Shown: positions 1-7,290 of the stretch, piece after piece | How positions within the stretch are numbered: the first letter of the stretch is position 1 | Layout of the letters: every line of letters begins with the position of its first letter | Assembly: GCA_964632795.1 (NCBI GenBank) | Contig: CAZWEZ010000054.1 | Coordinates: 1-24,618, forward strand | DNA length: 24,618 nucleotides | Origin: CAZWEZ01 sp964632795 | GTDB lineage: Bacteria > Pseudomonadota > Alphaproteobacteria > Rhodospirillales > 2-02-FULL-58-16 | Direction of reading: 5' to 3' | The notes under the pieces: model-generated | The model's input: only the letters and a program-made list of their open reading frames with translations | Database searches by the model: none | What the model was told of the DNA's origin: nothing | Made by a program: the position numbers and the translations under genes

Positions 1-1
1 G

Positions 2-508
2 TCAGCCCTTGTCGCGGCGCCGCGCGATCACGGCCCGGCCCAGCTCCTCCAGGGCGGCGCGAAGCTGGTCGTCCTCGACCTCGATCAGGTGTTCGGCCAG
101 GCCCTTCTCCTCGTCCGTCGTCAGGGGCCGGGGCGGTGGCGGCGTTGGCGCGCGTTCGGGGATCGGCCCCTGGAGAATCCGCAGGCGGGCGACCGCGCGG
201 TAGCCGAAATAGGCGTTGATGCGCTCGATCAGCAGCGGCTCCAGGTGCTGGAGCTCGGTGGCCAGGCCGCCGCCGGCGACGCGCAGGTGCAGGGTCCCGG
301 CGTCATGGCTTCCCGGGCGGTGGGCGATCCGTTGGGGCGAACTGTGGGCCGCCAGGTGGGCGCCGGCGATGGCCGCCCAGTCGTTGACGATGGCCCCTTC
401 GGCGAAGCCCCGGCCACCCAGGATCGGCTGGGTGATCCTGGCCACCGGCTCGGCCAGCGCCCTGGGTCCGCGTCCCCGCCGCTTGTTTCCCTGGCCCGTC
501 GTCGTCAT
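2..508 (-). CDS. DUF721 (DciA-like) domain protein
   Basis: This is a 168-residue basic protein of the DUF721 family, which is related to DciA, the bacterial loader of the replicative helicase. The role in this organism is inferred only. The core has the family's W-x-x-I-x-G pattern (WAAIAGAHLAAHSSP), then alternating strands with LHLRVAGGGLATELQHLEP and a helix with LLIERINAYFGY. The tail is proline- and charge-rich. The ATG at 508 is chosen because the homology starts just after it. An in-frame upstream start at 604 would add 32 arginine-rich residues with no family match. A GGAGG lies about 15 nt upstream, which is rather far. The stop codon is complete at the window edge. In related genomes this gene often sits by mutY and a DsbA-type gene, but neither is visible here. 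Confidence 0.82.
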   Translation of the reverse strand: MTTTGQGNKRRGRGPRALAEPVARITQPILGGRGFAEGAIVNDWAAIAGAHLAAHSSPQRIAHRPGSHDAGTLHLRVAGGGLATELQHLEPLLIERINAYFGYRAVARLRILQGPIPERAPTPPPPRPLTTDEEKGLAEHLIEVEDDQLRAALEELGRAVIARRRDKG

Positions 509-725
509 CCGATCATGGTATGGCCTCCGCCGCCGCCGGACAACAGCCCCGTCACGGCGGCCCCATCCCCGGACCTCGCGTCCGGGCGATGAGCGACGAA
601 TCAATTGGAATTACAGAGGTTACGGGATGGGGTGCTGAAATCAGGTCAATCGGGCCTTATACCAAGGGGCACTGATAATGACCCAACTCGGAAGCAGACC
701 GAAAGGATCGAACCGGAATTCGCAA

Positions 726-1214
726 TCAAATGGACTCCAGGCAATATCCGTAAAGACTGAATATGTCACCCAGAACTTCGGAAATTTCCGGGCTCAGGTC
801 ATCCGGAACCCGGGATTCCACGCGCGGTATTTCCGAAAGGCGTTTCTTGCTGGAATTGATCGAGTTGACGAGCGTGATGGTTTCGATCATCACCCTCACT
901 TCTTTTCTCATGTTCTCGGGTATCTCATTCCTGATCAAACCTTTAATGTGATCAATATAAACTTGTTCGGCTTTTACTTCACTCTCGGCTCTTACCGATG
1001 CTATGGGCAGGCGATCCGCCTTGAATGCCGCTATGGTACCCAAGATTATAGGATTGTCACCCTCGCGGATTTCAAGGGTATTTATTTCTGTCCCATTCTG
1101 ATGAATAGAAATTTTTCCACTTAAAACTTTCCAAAGAAAATATGCCGGAGCACTGTCTTCAGAACTCGGCTCTACAATTAACCACTGACCGGGTGGAAAT
1201 GTTTCTATATTCAT
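726..1214 (-). CDS. Stand-alone cyclic nucleotide-binding-domain protein
   Basis: This 162-residue protein reads as a single CRP/cNMP-binding beta-roll. It opens with FPPGQWLIVEPSS, then YFLWKVLSGKISIHQNG (residues 25-41) with the typical SGK turn, LEIREGDNPIILGTIAAF (48-64) in place of the phosphate-binding cassette, and RLPIASVRAESEV (68-80). A charged helical tail follows. There is no DNA-binding HTH, no membrane segment and no fused effector, so it is not a normal CRP/FNR regulator. The cassette lacks the canonical G-E pair, so ligand binding is doubtful. The ATG has a GGAAAGG ribosome site about 6 nt upstream. By my count nucleotides 721-1200 are 45% G+C (218/480), far below the neighbours, which suggests horizontal acquisition. 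The partner is unknown. Confidence 0.72.
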   Translation of the reverse strand: MNIETFPPGQWLIVEPSSEDSAPAYFLWKVLSGKISIHQNGTEINTLEIREGDNPIILGTIAAFKADRLPIASVRAESEVKAEQVYIDHIKGLIRNEIPENMRKEVRVMIETITLVNSINSSKKRLSEIPRVESRVPDDLSPEISEVLGDIFSLYGYCLESI

Positions 1215-1538
1215 GTCGACCTTTCCTCAAACATCAGGATTCACTAATTCAAATCCGACTATTCATGGGGGCGGGTGTTTCGCAGGCCCCCCCCGCACCG
1301 GCTCTCTCGATGCCAAGCGCAGTTTACCCGACATTTCCTGTAACGCCGGGTGTGGCTGGTGTTGGTTCCGCAGCACGATTCGTGCCAGTGGAAATAACCC
1401 TGTTATTCGGGTTGAATGCGGGACAGGGTGGGGGTGGATTCCGAGATTTCGGAATCTCCGTGGGGCTGCGTTCCGGCGTTTCGGAAACCGGTTGGGGAAG
1501 AGTCCCCGGGGTCGGGCTGGCGGTGGTCCCTGCCTTTG
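1215..1538. other. Intergenic stretch without a gene, one strong hairpin
   Basis: I see no convincing gene in these 324 nt. The stretch contains a perfect 8-bp inverted repeat at 1437-1444 and 1449-1456 (GATTCCGA, loop GATT, TCGGAATC). It lies about 83 nt past the stop codon of the leftward glycosyltransferase gene. No T-run follows it on either strand, so it is only a weak terminator candidate. A second short dyad (GTCACC at 1538-1543, GGTGAC at 1551-1556) overlaps the glycosyltransferase stop codon. Confidence 0.5.
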
Positions 1539-2549
1539 TCACCGCGGCGGGGTGACGGACCGCTCCTCGATGCGGGCGCGGCCGGCGAGGACGCGAAGCG
1601 CGCCCCAGGCGGCGCCCGCGGCGATGACCGTCGAGAAGTAGACGTTGAGGGCCACGGCAAGGGGCAGGAACGACGGGCGGCGGGAGGCGACGAAGGCGAA
1701 GAAGCCGCCGTAGCCGGCGAGGTAGAGGGCAAGCAGGCCCAGCGGCACGAGGACCGCCGCCGGGTGGATCGACACCAAGGGCACGGTGGCCAGGGCGGCG
1801 GGTGCCGCCACCGTCGCCAGGCCGGTCCTGCCCGACGCCGGGCCGGCCTCGAAGCGGCGCCGGCGCATGAACATCTCCATCCACAGCGCGACCCGGGAGA
1901 AGTAGCCCCGGCTCATCGCCCCCAGCCCCGGGAAGGCGTGGCGCACGGCGATCGCCGGGTCGAGCACCATCCGGTGGTCGCCTTCGAGGCGGTGGCCGAA
2001 CTCCTCGTTCTCGTAGTCCATGCCCCAGGCCAGGTCCTCGTCGTAGCCCCCCGAGGCGTCGAAGGTCTCGGCCCGCATGCCCCCCACGGCGCCGTTGAAG
2101 ACCTCGTACTCGAAGACCCCCTGGCGCGAAAACATGTGGTAGTTGAGCATCGCCTTGTAGCGCGGGCCGGGGCCGTCGTTGAGCGGCTCCCAGTGGTAGA
2201 GGCCCGACACCGTGTCCGCCTCGGCGATCCGGCGGACGAAGTTGTCCAGGGCGTCGGGCTCCATGGCGGTGTCGCTGTCGAGGAAGAAGTAGTAGCGCCC
2301 GGTGGCCGCCCGCGCCCCGTGGTTGCGGGCCCGCGACGGCCCGCCGTTGCGCTCCAGGCGCTCCAGGCGGACGATCCCGGGATGTTCGGCGCCCAACGCC
2401 TCGACGATGTCCGGCGTTTCGTCGCTCGAGGCGTCGTCGACCACCACCACCTCCAGCGGCCGGTAGCCGGTGTCGATGACGCTTTGCACGCAGGCGCCGA
2501 TGGTGGCCCGCGAATTGTAGGACGGGATGACGACGCTGATCTTGTCCAT
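1539..2549 (-). CDS. Family 2 glycosyltransferase with C-terminal membrane segments
   Basis: This 336-residue protein is a GT-A fold, family 2 glycosyltransferase. It begins with ISVVIPSYN and has the nucleotide-sugar site VVVVDDASSDET (34-45), then RARNHGA (73-79) and the metal-binding DSD at 91-93. GGYDEDLAWGMDYE (167-180) is the usual acceptor/catalytic acidic region. Hydrophobic stretches at roughly 243-265, 264-288 and 296-320 suggest a C-terminal membrane anchor, so it probably works at the inner face of the cytoplasmic membrane. The ATG lies 4 nt after the stop codon of the upstream radical SAM gene, so the two are almost certainly co-transcribed and translationally coupled. The donor and acceptor sugars cannot be read from sequence. 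Confidence 0.88.
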   Translation of the reverse strand: MDKISVVIPSYNSRATIGACVQSVIDTGYRPLEVVVVDDASSDETPDIVEALGAEHPGIVRLERLERNGGPSRARNHGARAATGRYYFFLDSDTAMEPDALDNFVRRIAEADTVSGLYHWEPLNDGPGPRYKAMLNYHMFSRQGVFEYEVFNGAVGGMRAETFDASGGYDEDLAWGMDYENEEFGHRLEGDHRMVLDPAIAVRHAFPGLGAMSRGYFSRVALWMEMFMRRRRFEAGPASGRTGLATVAAPAALATVPLVSIHPAAVLVPLGLLALYLAGYGGFFAFVASRRPSFLPLAVALNVYFSTVIAAGAAWGALRVLAGRARIEERSVTPPR

Positions 2550-2553
2550 GGTA

Positions 2554-3705
2554 TCAGTCCCGGCCGATGTTGCCGAGCGCCGCCTTGAGAAGCCCGGGGT
2601 AGGAGCGGAAGTTCCATACCACGTTGGCGGCCAGCGCGCATTCGAACGAGCACTTGCACTTGGTGTCGACGATCCAGTGGCGCAGCTCGCGGTTCTCCTC
2701 GCGGGCCAGTAGGACGTTGATGTCGTAATCGGCGTCGCGGACGTTGCCCATCGGCCGGTCCAGGATCTCGCACGGGTAGACCTCGCCGGTCTCGCCCAGG
2801 ATGACCAGCTTGCGCCCGGCGACGCACGGGCTCACGAACTCATCGTCAAACACGGTGCGGATCAGGGCCTGGCGCGAGGCGTCGCGGACCCCGCGCCATA
2901 GCGGATAGAGGAAGCGGCGCTCCTTCTTGCGCCGCAGCCCCTCGAGGAAGGCGTTGATCCTCATGTAGGCGTCTTGGGACACCTTGAGCAGGGCCGGATC
3001 GCGGACCTCGCCGCGGGCGTAGGTCACCGACAGGTTGTCGAAGTCGAAATCCCGCGACAGGGTCTCCAGGGTGGCCAGCAGGGTGCCCTCGGTCCTCGCC
3101 GTGTACACCGAGTTGGCATCGACGACCAGGTTGGCGAAGCGCCGGCGCAGGGGGGCCAGCGCCCGGAAGCTGTCCTCGATCTTGGCGTAGGAGCCGGGCA
3201 TGGCGCGGATCTCGTCGTGGGCCTCGCCGATCGCCTCGATCGAGAAGACGATCCGGAAGTAGGTCTCCGGGAACGCCGGCAGCACGCTCTCCAGGTAACG
3301 GACCATGACCTCGGTCAGCGAGGCGTTGGTCGGCACCGTCAGGTAGCGGACATGGGCGTCCTCGGCGAAGGCGGCGGTGATCCCGGCCAGGTCCTTGCGC
3401 AGGAACGGCTCGCCGCCGGTCAGCGAGAGCTGGAGCAGCGGCCCGATCCTGCGCGCCACCCGGCGCAGCTCGTCCAGCGTCAGCTCGTCGGGTTTGGCGC
3501 CCTTGTCGATTTCGGCGATGTAGAAGCAGAACGGGCAGCGGAAGTTGCACCTGTTGGTGACGTACAGGATCAGGTAGCCGACCTGGCGGGGGTCCAGGTA
3601 GCTCTTCAGCGCTTCGCGGGCACGTGAAAGGGACTGTCGCAAGGATCCGTCCGTCCTCGGGGTGGCTGGCATCATATCCGCCCGCCCCGGCATGTCCAAC
3701 TTCAT
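2554..3705 (-). CDS. Radical SAM / SPASM-domain protein
   Basis: This 383-residue protein is a radical S-adenosylmethionine enzyme. The CX3CX2C cluster motif is at C53, C57 and C60 (NRCNFRCPFC), and the SAM-binding GGEP is at 97-100. The C-terminus carries a SPASM-like set of cysteines at C294, C312, C350, C352 and C356, expected to hold an auxiliary Fe-S cluster. GETGEVYPCEIL around C312 is a typical SPASM signature. Family members modify peptides, sugars or other small molecules, and the substrate here is unknown. The ATG at 3705 is preferred, with a GGGAG about 12 nt upstream. An in-frame ATG at 3693 is possible. It heads a leftward operon with the glycosyltransferase and is divergent from the B12-type radical SAM gene. 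Nucleotides 3508-3598 recur at 5604-5694. Confidence 0.9.
   Translation of the reverse strand: MKLDMPGRADMMPATPRTDGSLRQSLSRAREALKSYLDPRQVGYLILYVTNRCNFRCPFCFYIAEIDKGAKPDELTLDELRRVARRIGPLLQLSLTGGEPFLRKDLAGITAAFAEDAHVRYLTVPTNASLTEVMVRYLESVLPAFPETYFRIVFSIEAIGEAHDEIRAMPGSYAKIEDSFRALAPLRRRFANLVVDANSVYTARTEGTLLATLETLSRDFDFDNLSVTYARGEVRDPALLKVSQDAYMRINAFLEGLRRKKERRFLYPLWRGVRDASRQALIRTVFDDEFVSPCVAGRKLVILGETGEVYPCEILDRPMGNVRDADYDINVLLAREENRELRHWIVDTKCKCSFECALAANVVWNFRSYPGLLKAALGNIGRD
3508..3598 (-). repeat. Direct repeat copy A (inside radical SAM gene)
   Basis: This 91-nt segment encodes the CX3CX2C region of the SPASM radical SAM enzyme. It matches 5604-5694 in the same orientation with 4 mismatches, and 62 consecutive nucleotides (3520-3581) are identical. 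The two copies flank the B12-binding radical SAM gene. Confidence 0.9.
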
Positions 3706-3737
3706 ATCATGTGGGAACTCCCGAAGTCCGAAACCGG

Positions 3738-3766
3738 TTGTGCCGACGGCGCAAGGTGAATATATG
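3738..3766 (+). promoter_or_regulatory. Candidate sigma70-type promoter for B12-radical SAM gene
   Basis: In the 126-nt divergent gap, TTGTGC (3738-3743) and TATATG (3761-3766) are separated by exactly 17 nt. This is an acceptable -35/-10 pair about 65 nt before the ATG at 3832. A GAGGAA ribosome site lies at 3816-3821. The call rests on consensus match only. Confidence 0.4.
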
Positions 3767-3831
3767 CTGTCCACAGGCCGCCACCCGAGTCCTGGAACCG
3801 CCGGCGCCTCCGGCCGAGGAACCCGCCTTTC

Positions 3832-5571
3832 ATGTTCTGCCTGATCAGGCCTCCCGCCGTCGAATCGTTCCGCTTCTCGACCGCCTCGATCACCCTGCCC
3901 CTCGGCCTCGCCTACATCGCCGCGGCGCTGGAGGAGGCCGGACACCGGGTCGGGGTCGTCGACGCGGTGGCCGAGGCGCCGCTGACCAAGCGGCGCTACC
4001 ACGGCCGGGCCTACCTGGTCGGGCTGTCGCTGGAGGACATCGTGGCCCGCATCCCGGGCCCGGCGACGGCAGTCGGCATCACCGCCATCTTCACCCACGA
4101 GTGGCCGGCGATCGTGCGCATCATCGAGCTGATCAAGCGGGCGCGGCCCGGGCTGACGGTGGTCGTCGGCGGCGAGCACGTCACCTCGATGCCCGAGTTC
4201 AGCCTCGCCACCTCCAAGGCCGACGCCCTGGTCCTGGGCGAGGGCGAGGAGACGGTGGTCGCCTTCGCCGAGGCCCTGGAGAAGGGACGACCGTTGGCCG
4301 AGGTGGACGGCTTGGCCTACCGCGACGCCGGGCTCATCAAGGTCAACCGCCGCCGCCGCCGGCGCCAAGACGTCGACGCCATCGCGCCGCCGGCCTGGCG
4401 CCTGTTCGACGTCGCCACCTACAACCGCCACGGCTACGTCGAGGGGTTGAGCGTCGACGCCCCGACCATGACCCTGATCGCTACCCGGGGTTGCCCCTAC
4501 CAGTGCACCTACTGCTCGGCGCCCAACATGTGGACGCCCCGCTGGATTCCCCGCGACCCGCTGAAGGTGGTCGATGAGATCGAGGGCTACATGGAGACCT
4601 ACAGGGCGCGGAACTTCCTGTTCCAGGACCTGACCGCGATCATCTCCAAGGAGTGGATCGTCGCCTTCTGCAACGAGCTGCTGAAACGCAAGCTGGACAT
4701 CAGTTGGCAGCTGCCCTCGGGGACCCGCTCCGAGGCCATCGATTTCGAGGTCGCCGACCTGCTCAAGCGCTCGGGGATGCTGACCACCTCGTACGCCCCC
4801 GAATCGGGCTCGGAACGGACCCGGACCCTGATCAAGAAGAAGATGAAGACCAAGAGCCTGATGGACAGCATCGCGGCGGCGATGAAGGCCGAGCTCTACG
4901 TCATGCTTTATATCGTCATCGGCTTCCCCCACGACAGCGAGAAGGAGCTGGCCGAGAACCTGCCGTTCCTCAGGCGCTGCGCCGAGATGGGGGTGCCCGA
5001 CATGGTCATCGGCTACTTCATGGCCCTGCCCGGGACCCAGCTCTTCCACAGCCTGTACGACGCCGGCAAGTTGTGCCTGGACGCCGCCTACTTCAACCAC
5101 ATCCAGCAGGGGCTGGCCCTGTGGCCGGCGATCAGCCACAACGACGCCCTGAACCGCTGGCGACTGACCAAGTGGAAGTTCCGCCTCTACCTGGCCTTCT
5201 ACGGCTCCAAGCGCCGCAAAGGGGCCAGGGTGGGGCTGGCCGCCACCGCCTGGAAGGCGCTGCGGGGGCTGTTCTCCCCGGAGCACGACTCGCGCCTCCA
5301 GACCGCTTTCCTAAACGGCCTGGCCAGCGCCCGGGATAGCTTCATGGTCCGTTTCGCGCCGCGCTGGATGCCGCTCGAGGAGGAACGGGCCATGTTCGCC
5401 GGCTGGGACGCCGTCTACCGCGACATCCGCCGCCAGGTTATCGACCAGGGCATCTTCGAGACGGCGCCCGCCGACACCACCGAGATCCACCGCACCAACG
5501 TCATCGGCCTCCTCCGCCAGGACCACCAGACGGCGCGGGCGCTCCGGGATCCGGCGGCGGCCGCCACCTGA
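3832..5571 (+). CDS. B12-binding-domain radical SAM protein
   Basis: This 579-residue protein has an N-terminal cobalamin-binding Rossmann domain (about 1-150) with PLGLAYIAAALEEAGH, VVGGEH (111-116) and LGEGEE (135-140). A radical SAM core follows, with CX3CX2C at C221, C225 and C228 (RGCPYQCTYC). The DxHxxG His ligand is absent, as is common in this class. A C-terminal region of about 150 residues is basic and aromatic-rich (WRLTKWKFRLYLAFYG) and has no function I can name. Class B methylases and related enzymes use methylcobalamin and SAM to alkylate unactivated carbons or to rearrange rings, and the substrate here is unknown. The start follows GAGGAA at 10 nt spacing. It diverges from the SPASM radical SAM/glycosyltransferase operon, so a shared pathway is an inference. 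Confidence 0.9.
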   Translation: MFCLIRPPAVESFRFSTASITLPLGLAYIAAALEEAGHRVGVVDAVAEAPLTKRRYHGRAYLVGLSLEDIVARIPGPATAVGITAIFTHEWPAIVRIIELIKRARPGLTVVVGGEHVTSMPEFSLATSKADALVLGEGEETVVAFAEALEKGRPLAEVDGLAYRDAGLIKVNRRRRRRQDVDAIAPPAWRLFDVATYNRHGYVEGLSVDAPTMTLIATRGCPYQCTYCSAPNMWTPRWIPRDPLKVVDEIEGYMETYRARNFLFQDLTAIISKEWIVAFCNELLKRKLDISWQLPSGTRSEAIDFEVADLLKRSGMLTTSYAPESGSERTRTLIKKKMKTKSLMDSIAAAMKAELYVMLYIVIGFPHDSEKELAENLPFLRRCAEMGVPDMVIGYFMALPGTQLFHSLYDAGKLCLDAAYFNHIQQGLALWPAISHNDALNRWRLTKWKFRLYLAFYGSKRRKGARVGLAATAWKALRGLFSPEHDSRLQTAFLNGLASARDSFMVRFAPRWMPLEEERAMFAGWDAVYRDIRRQVIDQGIFETAPADTTEIHRTNVIGLLRQDHQTARALRDPAAAAT

Positions 5572-5603
5572 GCGCCGCGCCTTTCGGCCTTGCAACCGGC
5601 GGC

Positions 5604-5694
5604 GATTTCGCTGACGTAGAAGCAGAACGGGCAGCGGAAGTTGCACCTGTTGGTGACGTACAGGATCAGGTAGCCGATCTGGCGGGGGTCCAGG
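5604..5694 (-). pseudogene. Fragment of a second SPASM-type radical SAM gene (direct repeat copy B)
   Basis: On the minus strand this encodes LDPRQIGYLILYVTNRC and then the rest of the CX3CX2C motif, ending FCFYVSEI. It differs from copy A by three conservative changes (V to I, I to V, A to S). All 4 nucleotide differences change amino acids. The frame stays open from 5801 to 5415, but similarity stops sharply on both sides. There is no GGEP, core barrel or SPASM domain, and the frame then runs antisense into the end of the B12-radical SAM gene. I read it as the remnant of a tandem paralogue, or as a partial copy left by recombination. A functional 128-residue protein is unlikely. Confidence 0.75.
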
Positions 5695-5812
5695 CATTTC
5701 CCCGGCCCCCGCCCGACCGCCTCCGGTCGCCTACTTCGACCTGTGGTCGTGCAGGGACGGATGGACCCTTGCGCGGCCGCGGAGCGGCGCGCGGAAATCA
5801 TGAAAGTCGGGA

Positions 5813-6229
5813 CTAGGCCGAGACCGCTTCGGCTTCGCTCTTGGCGTCGGCGTTTTCTTCGGCTTCGGCCTTTTCGGGCTGGGGCACAGCCGGCTGTGGC
5901 CCCTCGGCCAGGCTGGAGACGGTGGTCGCCACCGGTTCCGGCTTGAGCGGCGGACGCCCGCGGTCGCTGCCCCCGTCACCGGCCGGGCGGTCGCCGTGGG
6001 CGACCCGATAGTAATGTTCGGCGAACTGGAGGTAGGTCTCGGCGGTGATGCGGTCGCCCGCGGTGCCGGCGTCGCGGGCCAGCGCCAGGTACTTGTCGAG
6101 CACTTGCTGGGCGGTGCCCCGGACCTTGGTATCGGCACCGCTGCTTTCGAAGTTCTGGGTTCTCGACTGCTGGAAACGCTTGCCGTTTCCACGGGGTCGC
6201 CCCCGTCTGGTATTGGGTGGATGTTTCAT
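5813..6229 (-). CDS. DUF4167 domain protein
   Basis: This 138-residue protein belongs to the alphaproteobacterial DUF4167 family. The family signature is clear: a basic start (RRGRPRGNGKRFQ), SRTQNFESSGADTKVRGTAQQ (split over residues 22-42), VLDKYLALARDAGTAGDRI and AETYLQFAEHYYRV (to about 76). A low-complexity tail rich in Pro, Glu and Ala follows. No biochemical role is established that I can state; the basic N-terminus suggests nucleic acid binding, which is an inference. It lies downstream of prmC, its usual neighbour in this class. The 194-nt gap to prmC, which contains a GAGCC/GGCTC hairpin at 6363-6376, suggests it has its own promoter. Confidence 0.88.
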   Translation of the reverse strand: MKHPPNTRRGRPRGNGKRFQQSRTQNFESSGADTKVRGTAQQVLDKYLALARDAGTAGDRITAETYLQFAEHYYRVAHGDRPAGDGGSDRGRPPLKPEPVATTVSSLAEGPQPAVPQPEKAEAEENADAKSEAEAVSA

Positions 6230-6423
6230 GGCGTCTTTTGTTGGTTGGCTGCGAAAATGCCCCTTCGCTTACGCAACTTGCGCGGCTGCGGCCCGGCCAA
6301 TGTTCGTAGGCGTTCCGGCATCAGCATGCGAAGGATGGTGATCTACGGCACCCGCGGGCGCCGAGCCCCTTGGCTCTATAGAACAAAGGTAGTCGGGAAG
6401 CGGTCTCATTCCAACCCCTTTTT

Positions 6424-7290
6424 TTACGAATTCCCCCGACGGCCCTCGCCGGCGGCCACGACGCACCGTTCGATTCCGGCGAGATCGCGTTTGATATCAA
6501 CGACATGCAGGCGATTCCGGGCGAGGATTTCGGTCACCAGAGAGGCCTGTCCGAAGCCGATCTCGAGGACCACCGTACCCCCGGGGGCGGTCAATCCGGC
6601 CATTTGCGGGGCCATGGCGCGGTAAGATTCGAGGCCGTCGGGACCCCCGTCGAGGGCCAGCCGCGGCTCGTAGGCCGCCACTTCGGGCATCAGGCCGGCG
6701 ATCTCGCCGGTGGCGATATAGGGTGGGTTGGCGACGATCAGCTCGAAGCGGCCGCCGAGGGCGCGGCCCCAGTCGCCGGCCGCGAACCGGGCCCGCTCCT
6801 CCAGTCCCAGGGCCCGGGCGTTGGCGGCGGCCACCGAGACGGCCCCCGGGTCGAGGTCGATGCCGAGCCCCCACGCCCCGGGCAGCTCGCCGAGCAGCGA
6901 CAGCAGCAGGCAGCCGCTGCCGGTGCCCAGGTCGAGGACCGACAACGGCCCATCGCGCCGGGGGACGCGTTCCAGCGCCGCCTCGACGACGGTCTCCGTT
7001 TCGGGCCGGGGGACCAGGGTGTCGGCGTTGATCCGGAAGGCGTGGCGCCAGAACTCGCGACGGCCCAGGATGCGGGCCAGCGGCTCGCGCTGGAGGCGGC
7101 GCTCGACCAGCGCCGCCAGCCGCGATTGCGTTGCGGCGCCCAGTTGGCGTTCGGGATGGCCGAGGACCGTGGCCGTCCCGCCCTCGATCAGGCTGCCGAC
7201 CAGCAGCCGGGCGTCCAGCGCGGCGCCCTCGATGCCGGCCACGGCCAACCGGCCGGCCGCCGCGCGGCGGGCCTCGCCGAGGGTGGTCAT
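6424..7290 (-). CDS. prmC: Peptide chain release factor N5-glutamine methyltransferase
   Basis: PrmC (HemK) methylates the glutamine of the GGQ motif of release factors, using SAM, in the cytoplasm. The 288-residue protein has the N-terminal helical RF-binding domain, then PRPETE (94-99), the SAM-binding DLGTGSG (120-126) and the catalytic NPPY (188-191). This set is diagnostic for the family. Length is normal. It overlaps the upstream prfA gene by 4 nt (ATGA), so enzyme and substrate are translationally coupled. It ends the leftward ispG-hisS-hemA-prfA-prmC run. Confidence 0.96.
   Translation of the reverse strand: MTTLGEARRAAAGRLAVAGIEGAALDARLLVGSLIEGGTATVLGHPERQLGAATQSRLAALVERRLQREPLARILGRREFWRHAFRINADTLVPRPETETVVEAALERVPRRDGPLSVLDLGTGSGCLLLSLLGELPGAWGLGIDLDPGAVSVAAANARALGLEERARFAAGDWGRALGGRFELIVANPPYIATGEIAGLMPEVAAYEPRLALDGGPDGLESYRAMAPQMAGLTAPGGTVVLEIGFGQASLVTEILARNRLHVVDIKRDLAGIERCVVAAGEGRRGNS

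Noticed and set aside
650..690. Small imperfect dyad (GGGGCA, loop CTGATAA, TGACCC) that looked like a palindromic interspersed repeat
   Set aside because: The stem has a mismatch, does not extend beyond six positions, and no second copy was seen in the window. A genome-wide search would be needed to revive it.
678..1124. Open frame of 148 codons on the plus strand opposite the cNMP-domain gene
   Set aside because: It has no family resemblance and no ribosome site I trust, and the minus strand carries a recognisable fold with a good start. It is treated as an antisense shadow in AT-richer DNA.
2554..5286. Continuous minus-strand frame of 910 codons joining antisense of the B12 gene to the SPASM radical SAM gene
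   Set aside because: The first half is low-complexity antisense sequence of a clear plus-strand gene. The real protein starts at 3705.
5415..5801. 128-codon minus-strand frame containing the radical SAM cluster motif, as a possible mini radical SAM protein
   Set aside because: It lacks the GGEP motif and almost all of the barrel, and its C-terminal third is antisense to the B12-radical SAM gene. A remnant is the simpler reading.
6347..6376. GC-rich dyads in the prmC-DUF4167 gap (6347-6362 and 6363-6376) as a rho-independent terminator
   Set aside because: No T-run follows on the transcribed strand and the first dyad has no loop. Not enough to call a terminator.
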